Below, piece after piece: positions 17,823 through 27,415 of a stretch of 64,000 nucleotides of DNA. Position 1 is the stretch's first letter; each line of letters opens with the position of its first letter. Source of the DNA: an uncultured Nitrospina sp. GTDB taxonomy: Bacteria > Nitrospinota > Nitrospinia > Nitrospinales > VA-1. The notes under the pieces are model-generated. The model was not told the DNA's origin, did not search any database, and saw only the letters and a program-made list of their open reading frames with translations. Position numbers and translations under genes: made by a program. The DNA lies in contig CALAGQ010000049.1 of assembly GCA_937891765.1 (NCBI GenBank), positions 1 through 64,000 on the forward strand. The letters run 5' to 3'.

Positions 17823-18750
17823 CCGTCCTTTGAAATCGACCCGACACTTTCTGGAATACGTTTTTTTCAACTTACTTCTATTGCTGGTACGTCCCCTTCC
17901 TCGGCAAACAGTGGTGACAATGGGAAGAAGCTTAGGCGGTCTGGCTTTTCTCTTTTCCGGAAAACGCAAACGATCGGCGAAAATCAATCTTGACATTGTT
18001 TTCGGGGATTCAAAATCATCCAACGAGAAAAATAAAATTATCAAGAAGTCATTTCAAAACCTGACAGTGTCGGCTTTGCAATGCCTCTGGGCGACCTCTG
18101 ACACGGAAAACCGGGTGAGAGAACTTATTGAGGGAGAGCCTGCTGGGCTGGATCTGTTGCGCCAGTCCTTAAAAAAAAATAAAGGAATATTTTTTCTGAC
18201 CGCTCATTATGGAAACTGGGAAATAATGGGATTATTTCACGGTTATCTGGGCATCTGTCCACTTTCTTCTATTGTAAGAAAGTTGGACAATCCTTATCTG
18301 GATCGAGTGACAAAAAAATTTCGCACTGTTTCCGGAAACAAAATTCTTTATCGTGACGAGTCCCCTTTAAAAATCGTGAGAGAACTTAAGAACAATGGCA
18401 GTGTCGCGGTGATGATGGATCAGAACACGGCTAAAGGCGCGATCTTCGTTGACTTTTTTGGTAAAAAGGCGGCTACACCCCGGTCACTGGCATTATTGAG
18501 TTATCGTACCGGAACCCCCATCCTCCCACTATTCTGTTTTCCTACTGATAAGGGAACCTATCGTATAGAGTATGGACCGGAAATCCAGTTTGAGAAATCC
18601 GGCAGCAAGCAAAACGATATTCTGAACTGGACCCACCACTGCCAACAGTTTATCGAAAATATTATCCGGGAAAACCCAGCGCCCTGGATGTTCGGTCATC
18701 GGCGTTGGAAAACCCGACCCTCGGAAGAAGAGGGAACTAGCATCTACTGA
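17779..18750 (+). CDS. LpxL/HtrB-family lipid A acyltransferase
   Basis: A 323-residue inner-membrane-associated acyltransferase of the lauroyl/myristoyl transferase family, which adds secondary acyl chains to lipid A. A hydrophobic anchor (about 28-42) precedes the catalytic HYGNWE motif; the later MDQNT and PRSLALLSYRTGTPILP segments are typical. ATG 17779 lies inside acpS; an in-frame TTG at 17830, just after the acpS stop, is an alternative that would remove 17 residues. The family call is firm; which acyl group is transferred cannot be told. Confidence 0.85.
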   Translation: MTDTTRSPTPLQNNNRPLKSTRHFLEYVFFNLLLLLVRPLPRQTVVTMGRSLGGLAFLFSGKRKRSAKINLDIVFGDSKSSNEKNKIIKKSFQNLTVSALQCLWATSDTENRVRELIEGEPAGLDLLRQSLKKNKGIFFLTAHYGNWEIMGLFHGYLGICPLSSIVRKLDNPYLDRVTKKFRTVSGNKILYRDESPLKIVRELKNNGSVAVMMDQNTAKGAIFVDFFGKKAATPRSLALLSYRTGTPILPLFCFPTDKGTYRIEYGPEIQFEKSGSKQNDILNWTHHCQQFIENIIRENPAPWMFGHRRWKTRPSEEEGTSIY

Positions 18751-18764
18751 GCCCATCTCGCATC

Positions 18765-19265
18765 ATGAAATGTCCTGCCTGCCAAAATGAATTGCATGAA
18801 ATCGTCGTTGCCGGAATCAAAGTCCAGGCTTGCCGGGGAGAATGCGGTGGTTTGTGGTTCGACCGGTTCCAATTCAAAAAAATCCAGGCTCTGAAACCCG
18901 GTATAGGACAATCACTATTGACGATAGAGAGGGCGGAAGGAGTAAAAATTTATCGGGGGGCTGAGCACACCTGCCCCGCCTGCGAAACCACTTTGCTCTA
19001 TCGGCATTTTTTCAGCGTCGATGGGAATGCCGAAATCAACCAATGCTCCAAGTGCAGAGGATTCTGGATAGACCTTGCAGGGCTGGCCAAACTGCAGTCG
19101 CTTCCGACAAGCCAAATAAAGCAGGCGGTGGAAAAATATTTCGAGACCGTCATCAATGAAAAAATATCAGGAATGCGTTTGCTTCACGATGATATGGCAC
19201 AACAGGCACAGATTCTAATATGGATTCTACAATTCCTCTGTCCTGAAGATCAATGGGAGGGATAG
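18765..19265 (+). CDS. zf-TFIIB double zinc-ribbon protein
   Basis: A 166-residue soluble protein with two TFIIB-type zinc ribbons: CPAC...CRGECGGLWFDRFQF at the N-terminus and CPAC...CSKCRGFWIDLAGLAKLQ in the middle. The C-terminal third is helical. The GGxWfD/E and GFWID signatures are typical of this widespread family, whose members are suspected of nucleic-acid binding but have no agreed function. It is 14 bases after the acyltransferase gene and convergent with fliA. Confidence 0.75.
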   Translation: MKCPACQNELHEIVVAGIKVQACRGECGGLWFDRFQFKKIQALKPGIGQSLLTIERAEGVKIYRGAEHTCPACETTLLYRHFFSVDGNAEINQCSKCRGFWIDLAGLAKLQSLPTSQIKQAVEKYFETVINEKISGMRLLHDDMAQQAQILIWILQFLCPEDQWEG

Positions 19266-19282
19266 TCTTTTAAAATGGCGGG

Positions 19283-20044
19283 TTACATTTCTTCTGCGAT
19301 GATGGCTTTTAATTTGTTGCGCAGTCTGAACACAGCTTTGGAATGGATTTGCGAGACTCGGGATTCGGTGATGCCTAACACTTCCCCAATCTCCCTCATG
19401 GTAAGTTCTTCGTAGTAGTAAAGAGAAATCATCAGGCGTTCTTTTTCCGGCAGGGTATCGATCGCCTTGGCAATGATTTCCTTTAACTCAACCAGTCTAA
19501 GGTGGGTTTGCGGGTCCGAATCCCCTTTACCCGCCAGACAATCGAGCAGGCTTTGTTGTTCACCGGATTCCTTGGCAATACCCAGATCTTCCAGACTCAG
19601 TATCGGCATGCTCTTGGTTTCATTTAAAGTGTCAAACAGCTCATCCAGGCTGATCCCCATATCGTCGGCAATCTCATCATCTTCAGGAGGACGCCCGAGC
19701 TTGTTTTGCAGTTTCTGCACCACCGCATCCATGGAAGAAGCTTTCTGCCTCACCGACCGGGGCACCCAGTCCATCGATCGCAATTCGTCAAGAATCGCAC
19801 CACGAACCCTGAACTCTGCATAAGTTTTAAACTTGGCACCGCGAGATGAATCATATTTGTCAATTGCATCGATCAACCCCAAAACCCCAACGCTGATCAA
19901 ATCATCCACCTCGATATGAGGAGGTAGGCGCATGGCAATCCGGTTGGCCACATATTTGATCATCGGAGCGTACTCCTTGATCACGGCCTCCCGGTTTTCA
20001 ACCGAAATTTCGATTTGCTGCATTGCTTCCTGTTTTTGTGCCAT
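19283..20044 (-). CDS. fliA: RNA polymerase sigma factor FliA (sigma-28)
   Basis: A 253-residue sigma-70-family factor of the FliA/WhiG group, normal in length, which directs late flagellar and chemotaxis gene transcription. Region 2 (YAPMIKYVANRIAMRLPPHI; DLISVGVLGLIDAIDKYD; GAKFKTYAEFRVRGAILDELR), region 3 (SMDWVPRSVRQKA) and the region-4 helix-turn-helix (LTMREIGEVLGITESRVSQIHSKA) are all evident. It is the last gene of the flhA-flhF-flhG unit. No FlgM is encoded in the window. Confidence 0.95.
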   Translation of the reverse strand: MAQKQEAMQQIEISVENREAVIKEYAPMIKYVANRIAMRLPPHIEVDDLISVGVLGLIDAIDKYDSSRGAKFKTYAEFRVRGAILDELRSMDWVPRSVRQKASSMDAVVQKLQNKLGRPPEDDEIADDMGISLDELFDTLNETKSMPILSLEDLGIAKESGEQQSLLDCLAGKGDSDPQTHLRLVELKEIIAKAIDTLPEKERLMISLYYYEELTMREIGEVLGITESRVSQIHSKAVFRLRNKLKAIIAEEM

Positions 20045-20060
20045 TTAACGATTTCTTTCG

Positions 20061-20321
20061 TTACGCTGTTTGATCCAGCTCGGTTCCCTTAGCAGGGTCA
20101 TTCTCATCCATGGGCATGTCTTGAATCATAGTATTTTCATCTTCCTGCAAAAATAAATGCGCAAAACCCCAAACCAGTCCGCCAAAAATCAATGCTCCTA
20201 ATCCTCCGCGAATCGCCCCGGTTATTACCCGGCTTCCCATCAATACACTGCCAACCGCCAGAAAACCGAATGCCAGCAATCCAAATGCGAGGGCCATCTT
20301 TTGAATATTGATCGGATTCAT
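20061..20321 (-). CDS. Small two-helix membrane protein between flhG and fliA
   Basis: An 86-residue protein with two hydrophobic helices (about 8-27 and 33-54) and an acidic C-terminal tail ending in many Asp/Glu. I chose ATG 20321, whose ATGA overlap with the flhG stop indicates translational coupling; a longer reading from 20345 is possible. I do not recognise a family. Its position between flhG and fliA suggests a flagellar role, perhaps membrane attachment or regulation, but this is only from context. Confidence 0.65.
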   Translation of the reverse strand: MNPINIQKMALAFGLLAFGFLAVGSVLMGSRVITGAIRGGLGALIFGGLVWGFAHLFLQEDENTMIQDMPMDENDPAKGTELDQTA

Positions 20322-21181
20322 TGTACTTGGAACGCACTCCGCCAAAAATAAGGTTGATCCCCCTCGCGTGACAGAGGATTGGGTTTCTCTTTTGAAATTT
20401 TTTCCGCCAATTCATTGAGACACCCACTGAATTTAGAAAAAGGATACAACTCTAAAAATGCTTTTTGTTGTCGCACTGCCTTGGGAACATTTGGATCATG
20501 CAGAATATAGCCCAGGTATTCGACGGAAATATCTTTAAGAAACCGGTCTGTGACCGCCGTTAAATTACGATAAACCCCCTGCGCTTCTCGCTCTGAACTG
20601 ACTGAATTGATCACCATTCTGAAATGCTTTTGAGAGTGTTTAGTATGAAGGATTTTCATCAATGCATAAACATCGGTCAATGAAGTAGGTTCTGTAGTGG
20701 CGATGAGAATCGTCTCGTGAGCAGCACTGCAGAAATAAGTAACATTGGTGGAAATACCGGCACCAGTATCAAAAATCAGGAAATCGTATCCCTGACTGAC
20801 ACGGTCCAATTCATCCATGAGAACCATTTTCTTTTCGGACGGTAACTGCGTTAATTCCTGCAGTCCATCTCCAGCGGGCAGGACATGAATATCGGCAGGA
20901 CCGCGTAGGATGATATCTTCCACATTGGACTCTCCAGACAGAACATGCCCGATGTGCTTTTGCGGAGCCAGCCCTAAAAGGATATCAATATTGTTCAACC
21001 CCAAATCGGCATCCACAACGAGCACCTTCTTCCCTCTCTTGGACAAGGCATAAGCCAGATTGACGACGAAGTTGCTTTTGCCAACGCCACCTTTTCCGCT
21101 ACTAACCGCCAAGACCCTTAGGTTCGATCCGCTCATTTTTCCGTATGCCATTCTTTTTAAAGTAGTTGCCTGACTGCTCAT
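20318..21181 (-). CDS. flhG: Flagellar number regulator FlhG (MinD-like ATPase)
   Basis: A 287-residue ParA/MinD-type ATPase. The deviant Walker A SSGKGGVGKSNFVVNLAYAL contains the signature Lys pair, VLVVDADLGLNNIDILLGL is the A' segment, and FLIFDTGAGIS is Walker B. FlhG limits flagellar number and antagonises FlhF. It sits directly after flhF, the standard order, and is coupled to the small membrane protein downstream by ATGA. Confidence 0.93.
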   Translation of the reverse strand: MSSQATTLKRMAYGKMSGSNLRVLAVSSGKGGVGKSNFVVNLAYALSKRGKKVLVVDADLGLNNIDILLGLAPQKHIGHVLSGESNVEDIILRGPADIHVLPAGDGLQELTQLPSEKKMVLMDELDRVSQGYDFLIFDTGAGISTNVTYFCSAAHETILIATTEPTSLTDVYALMKILHTKHSQKHFRMVINSVSSEREAQGVYRNLTAVTDRFLKDISVEYLGYILHDPNVPKAVRQQKAFLELYPFSKFSGCLNELAEKISKEKPNPLSREGDQPYFWRSAFQVQ

Positions 21182-21213
21182 AACATACCTTGATCCCTTA
21201 ATTTATCTTGAAT

Positions 21214-22290
21214 TCAGTTAAAAATCAAACTTATTACCCGTTCCGGCCTCGCCGCTTCCAAGTCTTCGGGAACCCGCTGACCGGATGTAAAATAAGATAT
21301 AGGCAACCTGTTTCGTACACTAAAATTGAATAAGGAGCCAAAACTCAACCCCTCATCCAGCTTGGTAAATAGAACCCGGTCCACCCCAATAGGAGAAAAC
21401 TGGCGATATGTTGCCGTGAATAACTTTTCCTGGGCAGTCACACTGAGAACCAAATGAATTTCCACCCCTCCTACTGCATCAAAAATTTCCTTCAACTGCC
21501 GTGAATAGTCTTTATCCTGATGCGATCGACCGGTGGTATCAATAAGGATAAGATCCTTATCCGAATGAATGGCGACAATACGGCGCAAGTCTTCTTTTCC
21601 CCCTGCTACTTCAAACGGAACTTCCATAATCTCGCCATAAATCCTCAGTTGGTCAATCGCTCCCAGCCGGTAAGTATCCAGAGAAACCAGAGCCACCTTT
21701 TGTCCCCGACGTAGCGCATACTCTGCCGCGATTTTTGCTATCGTGGTGGTTTTCCCCACTCCCGTAGGCCCTACAAACGCGACCATTTTCGGTCCATAGC
21801 CTTTGAGGTCAATCTCGCCCATACAGGGAAGAACCTTTTTCATCAGATTCATGACAGGCTCATTACCGTAATCAGCGGTTTGTTGCGAGTTTTGCTCCAG
21901 GGTTCTTTGCAAAATTTTCGAGGCCAGTTTTTCATCAAGACCATTTTCAACGAGATGCGAATAAGTATCAAACTGGTGCGGCTCAAGGCCGAGAGACCGC
22001 GCCTGATCGGTCTGACTGAGAAGATTGAAAATCAGGGATTTCAATTCCGCATCCCCTTTTTCCGGCAAAGATTTAATTTCATGTTCCGAGGAAACCACGG
22101 GCGTAACAACCGGGGCGGCATATTCCACAGCCGCGGTGATTTCCACGCGCGTCGCCTCTTTTCTTCCCGCTTGAGGTGTAGGAGGTTTGATGGAACGAGT
22201 GCTTAAAATAAGCGCGTCCTCACCCAGTTCCTTTTTCACCTGTTCTAAGGCAATAACGTAATTGCTCGCCGTAAATTTTTTAATTCGCAT
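21214..22290 (-). CDS. flhF: Flagellar SRP-type GTPase FlhF
   Basis: A 358-residue SRP-family GTPase that marks the site of flagellar assembly at the membrane. The N-terminal basic region starts MRIKKFTASNYVIALEQVKK, as in other FlhF proteins. The NG domain holds the P-loop AFVGPTGVGKTTTIAKIAAE, SLDTYRLGAIDQLRIYGEIM, IDTTGRSHQD and TKLDEGLSFG. It overlaps the flhA 3' end by 11 bases. Confidence 0.94.
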   Translation of the reverse strand: MRIKKFTASNYVIALEQVKKELGEDALILSTRSIKPPTPQAGRKEATRVEITAAVEYAAPVVTPVVSSEHEIKSLPEKGDAELKSLIFNLLSQTDQARSLGLEPHQFDTYSHLVENGLDEKLASKILQRTLEQNSQQTADYGNEPVMNLMKKVLPCMGEIDLKGYGPKMVAFVGPTGVGKTTTIAKIAAEYALRRGQKVALVSLDTYRLGAIDQLRIYGEIMEVPFEVAGGKEDLRRIVAIHSDKDLILIDTTGRSHQDKDYSRQLKEIFDAVGGVEIHLVLSVTAQEKLFTATYRQFSPIGVDRVLFTKLDEGLSFGSLFNFSVRNRLPISYFTSGQRVPEDLEAARPERVISLIFN

Positions 22291-24367
22291 TTAAATCCAC
22301 AACACCTAGGTTCTTGATTTGCACCGAGGATGCCACCTCACTGTGCGATATGATAACCAGATCGGGAAGAAAACGTTCCGTGAACTTTCGAATATGCATT
22401 CTCAATCCCGGAGAAGCCAGTAACACCGGCGCCGTTTCAATATTGGGAGTAATTTTTTCGATCATCGCTTTAAGACGGGTTAAGAATCGTTCCGCCACAT
22501 TTGGTTCCAGCGCTAAAAATGCGCCGGTGTCGGATCTTTGTATGGAACCCTCGATGGCGTCTTCAATTCCCCTGTCCAGAGTCATGACTGAAAGTGTTCC
22601 GTCATTAGACTGGTATTGCTTGGTGATCGGCCGGGCCAATCCCTGACGAACGTATTCTGTCAACACATCCGGATCCTGAGTCAACGAAGCATAATCGGAA
22701 AGTTTTTCCAGAATGGTTCTAAGGTCACGGATAGAAATTTGCTCGCCGAGAAGGTTTTGCAGAACCCTTTGAACCTTGCCCAGAGACAGAGCATTGGGAA
22801 TAAGTTCTTCAACCACCTTGGGGTTGGTTTCCTTGAATTTGTCCAGAAGCGCCTGAGTCTCTTGCCGCCCCATAAGTTCATGCGCATGTCGCTTGATGGT
22901 CTCTTTAATATGAGTGGTGATAACCGTTGCCGGGTCTACCACCGTATAACCGGCCACCTGCGCCTCCTGTTTCTTGTTGCTAGGTATCCAGACCGCAGGC
23001 AGCCCAAAAGTAGGCTCAGTGGTTTTTACGCCTTCAATTTCACGATCCGTCGTTCCCGGATTCATAGCCAGTATCCTTCCCATCATGATAGAGCCACGCG
23101 CCACATCCACACCTTTTATAAGAACCGCATACTCGTTCGATTTCAATTGCAGGTTATCCCTGATATGCAAAGGAGGAACGATGAAACCCATCTCCAGGGC
23201 AAACTGCCTACGAATGGATTTGATCCGCTCTAAAAGCTCACCATTCCGATCCGCATCAACAAGAGGAATCAGTTCGTAACCCACTTCCAGTTCCATGATA
23301 TCAAGGGGAAGGATGGACTCGACTTTTTCAGGAAGCGGAGCCTTGGCATCGTCTTCTTTTTTACGCAGTTGCAGCTGTGAAACTTTTTCATTGTCTGAAA
23401 TTTTGTAATACGCAATGACTCCAGACACCAGAGACAATAAAAGAAACGGAAAATGTGGAAGACCCGGAATCAGGCCAAAGAAAAACAGGATGCCTGACGC
23501 GATGACAAACGCATAAGGCTGATCCAGTAACTGTTTGATCAATTCGCCGGGTAAGTTCTTGTCCGATGTAGCCCGGGTCACAACCAGGCCTGCAGCGGTA
23601 GAGATCACCAGTGCCGGAAGTTGGGAAACCAGTCCATCACCGATAGTCAACAGCGTATAAACCTGTGCCGCTTCGCCAGCAGCCATGCCCTGCTGGAACA
23701 CGCCAATGGCAAAACCGCCAACAATGTTGACCAAAGTGATAAGAATACCCGCGATCGCGTCACCGCGTACAAAGCGAATGGCACCATCCATACTTCCATA
23801 AAAATCCGCTTCTCGCTCCAGGTTTCTCCTTCGCGTGCGTGCATCCTGTTCCGTAATGAGCCCGGCATTCAAGTCTGCGTCGATACTCATCTGTTTACCA
23901 GGAATGGCGTCCAAGGTAAAACGGGCCGCAACTTCCGAGGTACGCACAGAACCTTTGGTAATAACGATAAAGTTGATCATCACCAGAATGATGAAGATAA
24001 CGGTTCCCACTACATAATTACCGCCGACAACAAAAGATCCAAAAGATTCAATCACCTGCCCAGCCGCAGCACTGCCCTGGTCTCCATTTAAAAGAATGAT
24101 TCGGGTCGAAGCGATATTTAAGGAAAGCCTCAGCAAAGTGATGATAAGTAAAAGAGATGGAAATACAGAAAATTCCAAAGGCGAAAGCATAAACACCGCC
24201 ACCATGAGCACAATCAGGGCAAAAGTAATGCTGAAAGAAAGCAGGAGATCCAGCAACACGGTGGGGACCGGCATCACCATGACTCCCAGAATCGTGATGA
24301 TTCCCAACCCAACCAGGAGTTCCTGCGGTTTTTGTGAAATAAGTTTTATAACACTCGTTTGCGCCAT
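22280..24367 (-). CDS. flhA: Flagellar export gate protein FlhA
   Basis: A 695-residue export-apparatus protein of normal length. About eight transmembrane helices occupy residues 1-320, including the SFSITFALIVLMVAVF and GLVSQLPALVISTAAGLVVTR segments. The FHIPEP family signature region lies around SEVAARFTLDAIPGKQMSIDAD. The large C-terminal cytoplasmic domain docks export chaperones and substrates. A sigma-54-type promoter match is found 137-160 bases upstream, overlapping the end of flhB, so flhA likely starts its own transcript with flhF, flhG, the small membrane gene and fliA. Confidence 0.96.
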   Translation of the reverse strand: MAQTSVIKLISQKPQELLVGLGIITILGVMVMPVPTVLLDLLLSFSITFALIVLMVAVFMLSPLEFSVFPSLLLIITLLRLSLNIASTRIILLNGDQGSAAAGQVIESFGSFVVGGNYVVGTVIFIILVMINFIVITKGSVRTSEVAARFTLDAIPGKQMSIDADLNAGLITEQDARTRRRNLEREADFYGSMDGAIRFVRGDAIAGILITLVNIVGGFAIGVFQQGMAAGEAAQVYTLLTIGDGLVSQLPALVISTAAGLVVTRATSDKNLPGELIKQLLDQPYAFVIASGILFFFGLIPGLPHFPFLLLSLVSGVIAYYKISDNEKVSQLQLRKKEDDAKAPLPEKVESILPLDIMELEVGYELIPLVDADRNGELLERIKSIRRQFALEMGFIVPPLHIRDNLQLKSNEYAVLIKGVDVARGSIMMGRILAMNPGTTDREIEGVKTTEPTFGLPAVWIPSNKKQEAQVAGYTVVDPATVITTHIKETIKRHAHELMGRQETQALLDKFKETNPKVVEELIPNALSLGKVQRVLQNLLGEQISIRDLRTILEKLSDYASLTQDPDVLTEYVRQGLARPITKQYQSNDGTLSVMTLDRGIEDAIEGSIQRSDTGAFLALEPNVAERFLTRLKAMIEKITPNIETAPVLLASPGLRMHIRKFTERFLPDLVIISHSEVASSVQIKNLGVVDLNAN

Positions 24368-24513
24368 GATCTATTCTTTCAACCTTCCAAAAATTTGACA
24401 CCGCCCAAACCCGCGATGAAAACCAGAAACTGTTTTAAATAAAGGCCTTGAAATATATCTGCCTGATTATCCTGAGAAAGGATCTCTCCCACTCTCCTTT
24501 AAAAACCATATAA

Positions 24514-24529
24514 TGCAAAGTTCATACCT
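24514..24529 (-). promoter_or_regulatory. Sigma-54-type promoter before flhA
   Basis: On the minus strand AGGTATGAACTTTGCA gives GG-N10-GC with the TTGCA -12 box. It overlaps the flhB stop and lies about 137 bases before the flhA start. Two closely similar sites precede fliO and fliL, which strengthens the call. Confidence 0.65.
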
Positions 24530-25595
24530 AAGAGAAGTGTTTGAGCTTATAAACATAAGCCAGTATCTCCGCCACCGCCTTATAAAGGCTGGATGGAATC
24601 ATCTGCCCCACTTCAACGGTTTTGTTCAAGGTCCGTGCCAGGGGCTTATCTTCCACCAGAGGTACGCCGTTTTCCTTGGCAATTTCACGAATTCTCAGAG
24701 CAATGGGACCAACACCTTTGGCAACCACTATAGGGGCCGCAAAATTTTCGGTATCGTACTTGATCGCTATGGAGATATGCGTCGGGTTAGTCACCACTAC
24801 ATCTGCATCTGGAACCGCTGACATCATACGTTTTCGCGCCATTTCCATTTGCACCGTTCGAATGCGTTGCTTGATCTGCGGGTTACCATCCGTCTCTTTT
24901 CTTTCTTCTTTAACTTCCTGTTTGGTCATACGCAGGTTCTCGCGGTAGGTAAACTTTTGAAACGCAAAATCCAGCAGGGCAAGAAAGATCATGACCAGCA
25001 GAACGTTGAAGATAATTTCCAACGCAACAAATCCCATGAAGGAAAGTATCTGCCCCACTCCAAGTCCCATCAAAGGAGGAATCTCCTTCCAATGCGACTT
25101 GATGACAAAGTAGGAAATCACCGAAATGATCCCGACTTTGAAAAGGGATTTGAACAACTCCATCAAGGAGTTTTTTGAAAAAATCCGGCCGAAACCAGTC
25201 AGTGGATTCAGCTTGCTAAATTTAGGGATTAAAGGATGGGACGAAAAACGCAAACCACCGATTTGCAGCAAATTAGATCCAAGTCCTGCCAGCATAATAA
25301 GAATCAGGAAAGGGCCAACAGTCTTCACAAATGTGGTCATGGAATTTGCGGTGACTTTGTACAGCTCTTCAGGAGTCAGTTGCAAGGTCCATGAGTCGGC
25401 GATCATGTTATTCCAGGATCCCATCAGGTTGCGAGTGCTTTGCTCTCCCAAAATCATAAAACCAAGAAGAGCCGCAAGCAGGATGAATGAAGAATTGATC
25501 TCCCGACTATGAGCAAAATTACCCTTTTCCTCGGAATCGGTAATACGTTTTGAGGACGGCTCTTCAGTTTTTTGGTCTTTATTGTCTTCAGCCAT
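24528..25595 (-). CDS. flhB: Flagellar export switch protein FlhB
   Basis: A 355-residue export-gate component. Four membrane helices lie in the first two thirds. The C-terminal cytoplasmic domain contains the autocleavage motif NPTH (VVVTNPTHISIAIKYD), where cleavage switches substrate from rod/hook to filament. The N-terminal KTEEPSSKRITDSEEKGNFA is characteristic. It follows fliR by 15 bases and closes the fliO-fliP-fliQ-fliR-flhB run. Confidence 0.96.
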   Translation of the reverse strand: MAEDNKDQKTEEPSSKRITDSEEKGNFAHSREINSSFILLAALLGFMILGEQSTRNLMGSWNNMIADSWTLQLTPEELYKVTANSMTTFVKTVGPFLILIMLAGLGSNLLQIGGLRFSSHPLIPKFSKLNPLTGFGRIFSKNSLMELFKSLFKVGIISVISYFVIKSHWKEIPPLMGLGVGQILSFMGFVALEIIFNVLLVMIFLALLDFAFQKFTYRENLRMTKQEVKEERKETDGNPQIKQRIRTVQMEMARKRMMSAVPDADVVVTNPTHISIAIKYDTENFAAPIVVAKGVGPIALRIREIAKENGVPLVEDKPLARTLNKTVEVGQMIPSSLYKAVAEILAYVYKLKHFS

Positions 25596-25610
25596 CGCGC
25601 CCTCTCAGGT

Positions 25611-26387
25611 TTATATCCCGCGTAAAAAGCCTATGAACTTGACAGGCAATTCCTGCATCTGATGCTGTACCAGAATACTGAAAAAAGAGATCGACAGGCC
25701 GACCATTAGAAGTCCCACACCGATTTGCAGAGGAAAGCCCACAATGAACACATTCATTTGAGGAACTGTTCTGGCAACCAGACCCAGACCGACACTGAGA
25801 AAGAAAAGAATCGCCATGATGGGTGCCGCGATTTTCACTGCCGTGGTAAAAGTTCCTGAAAAAAGATGGAGCATGTACTCCGGGGTAATACTGGCAAAGT
25901 TAATCTCGGCCGGGTTGATGATGAAAAAACTTTCAACAATCGCCTGGATGATGAAATGATGTGCGTCGCTGGCAAGAAAAATCAGCACCGCCAGAATATT
26001 ATGAAACTGCGCCGTGACAGATACCTGCGTGTCGGTTTGCGGGTCAATAACGTTGACCACGCCGAAACCCATCTGAAAATCCACAACCGTTCCGGCAACC
26101 TGAACCGCCGCAAAAATAAGACGCGCAATATAGGCAATGCCCAGGCCAATGGTCACATCCACCGAGAGGAAAATAGCCAGTTCAGCTAGCCCATCCGGCT
26201 CCGGCAACGGCAGATCCTTCACCAGCGGAAAAATCACGATAGCGATGAAGAATATGAACCCGACTTTCATGCTCGGAGGAATCTGCCGACTCCCTAATAC
26301 CGGCACAAAAAGAATCAGAGCCCCAACTCTGAAGAACACAAACAGGAATCTTTCGAACTCAGCATAATTGAGATTGAAAATATCCAT
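25611..26387 (-). CDS. fliR: Flagellar export protein FliR
   Basis: A 258-residue polytopic membrane protein of the FliR/SpaR/EscT family with about six hydrophobic helices. It begins in the usual way with a short loop before helix 1 (FERFLFVFFRVGALILFVPV) and contains GFGVVNVIDPQTDTQVSV, a conserved FliR segment. With FliP and FliQ it forms the helical export gate. Its start ATG overlaps the fliQ stop by one base (TAATG). Confidence 0.94.
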   Translation of the reverse strand: MDIFNLNYAEFERFLFVFFRVGALILFVPVLGSRQIPPSMKVGFIFFIAIVIFPLVKDLPLPEPDGLAELAIFLSVDVTIGLGIAYIARLIFAAVQVAGTVVDFQMGFGVVNVIDPQTDTQVSVTAQFHNILAVLIFLASDAHHFIIQAIVESFFIINPAEINFASITPEYMLHLFSGTFTTAVKIAAPIMAILFFLSVGLGLVARTVPQMNVFIVGFPLQIGVGLLMVGLSISFFSILVQHQMQELPVKFIGFLRGI

Positions 26388-26656
26388 TATTGAATGTATT
26401 CAGGAAAATTAATGAGCACTCTGGAGGTGAAGGTGATCATCAACTGCATCAACCAGGGAAAAAACAATAGAACCGACAAAAATACAGCCAAAATTTTCGG
26501 GATGAAGGTTAGAGTCAATTCCTGAATTGAGGTGACCGCCTGAAAAATAGATACCGCAAGACCGGTCACCAGCCCGAATCCCAGCATAGGCGCAGACAAA
26601 AGCAGAGTGGTTTTAATACTCTCCATCGCAAAATCAATAATGAATGCCTGGGTCAT
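26387..26656 (-). CDS. fliQ: Flagellar export protein FliQ
   Basis: An 89-residue protein with two transmembrane helices, normal for FliQ (ALIIDFAMES-like start, then LLLSAPMLGFGLVTGLAVSI and ILAVFLSVLLFFPWLMQLMI). IFQAVTSIQELTLTFIPK between the helices is the conserved family loop. It assembles around the FliP-FliR gate. It lies between fliP (6-base gap) and fliR (one-base overlap). Confidence 0.94.
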   Translation of the reverse strand: MTQAFIIDFAMESIKTTLLLSAPMLGFGLVTGLAVSIFQAVTSIQELTLTFIPKILAVFLSVLLFFPWLMQLMITFTSRVLINFPEYIQ

Positions 26657-26662
26657 GAATTT

Positions 26663-27415
26663 TCAGCCTCCAAAACTTCTGATCAGTGAACCCACGATGA
26701 GATACCAGCCATCCACCATCACGAACAGCATCAACTTAAATGGCAGAGAAATTAAAACTGGGGGAAGCATCATCATACCCATAGATAAAAGTATGCTGGC
26801 CACGACCATATCCAGAATTAAAAAAGGAATATAGATCAAAAACCCGATCTGAAACGCTGTTTTCAATTCACTGATAATGAATGCGGGGATCAAGGATTGA
26901 ATCTCTACCTCGTCATCGTTGTGGCGTTGCCCATCTCCCAAATTAACAAACAGCGAAAGATCTTTCTCACGAGTCTGTTTCAGCATAAAACTCTTCAGAG
27001 GAGCTTCCGCCATTTTCAAGGCATCCATCTGGGATATTTCTTCATTCAAATAGGGTTGCAGAGCTTTTTGGTTGATTTCTCCCCAGGTCGGCCCCATGAC
27101 AAAAAGTGTCAAGAACAGGCCCAGTCCAATCAGAATCTGGGTTGGAGGGGTTTGTTGAGTTCCCATCGCCTGTCGCAAAAAAGACAAAACAATAATGATC
27201 CGGGCAAAAGACGTGGTCATGATCAGAATCGATGGGGCCAGAGTCAGAATCGTAAGCAGGAACAGAATCTGCAAGGCACTGGAAACTTTTCCAGGGTCGT
27301 CCACATCTTCCATTCCCAATTGAAGGGAAGGCAGCGGTATGGCCTCGGCAGCGGTAGCCCCGCCAACGAAAAGACCAATGACAATTAAAAGTAGACTGAT
27401 TTTTTTTATATTCAT
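26663..27415 (-). CDS. fliP: Flagellar export protein FliP
   Basis: A 250-residue export-gate protein with a cleavable signal peptide (residues 1-25) and four membrane helices. Family signatures are visible: SFARIIIVLSFLRQAMGTQQ, PPTQILIGLGLFLTLFVM and PFLILDMVVASILLSMGMMM. Five copies form the core of the export pore. It overlaps fliO by four bases (ATGA). Confidence 0.96.
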   Translation of the reverse strand: MNIKKISLLLIVIGLFVGGATAAEAIPLPSLQLGMEDVDDPGKVSSALQILFLLTILTLAPSILIMTTSFARIIIVLSFLRQAMGTQQTPPTQILIGLGLFLTLFVMGPTWGEINQKALQPYLNEEISQMDALKMAEAPLKSFMLKQTREKDLSLFVNLGDGQRHNDDEVEIQSLIPAFIISELKTAFQIGFLIYIPFLILDMVVASILLSMGMMMLPPVLISLPFKLMLFVMVDGWYLIVGSLIRSFGG

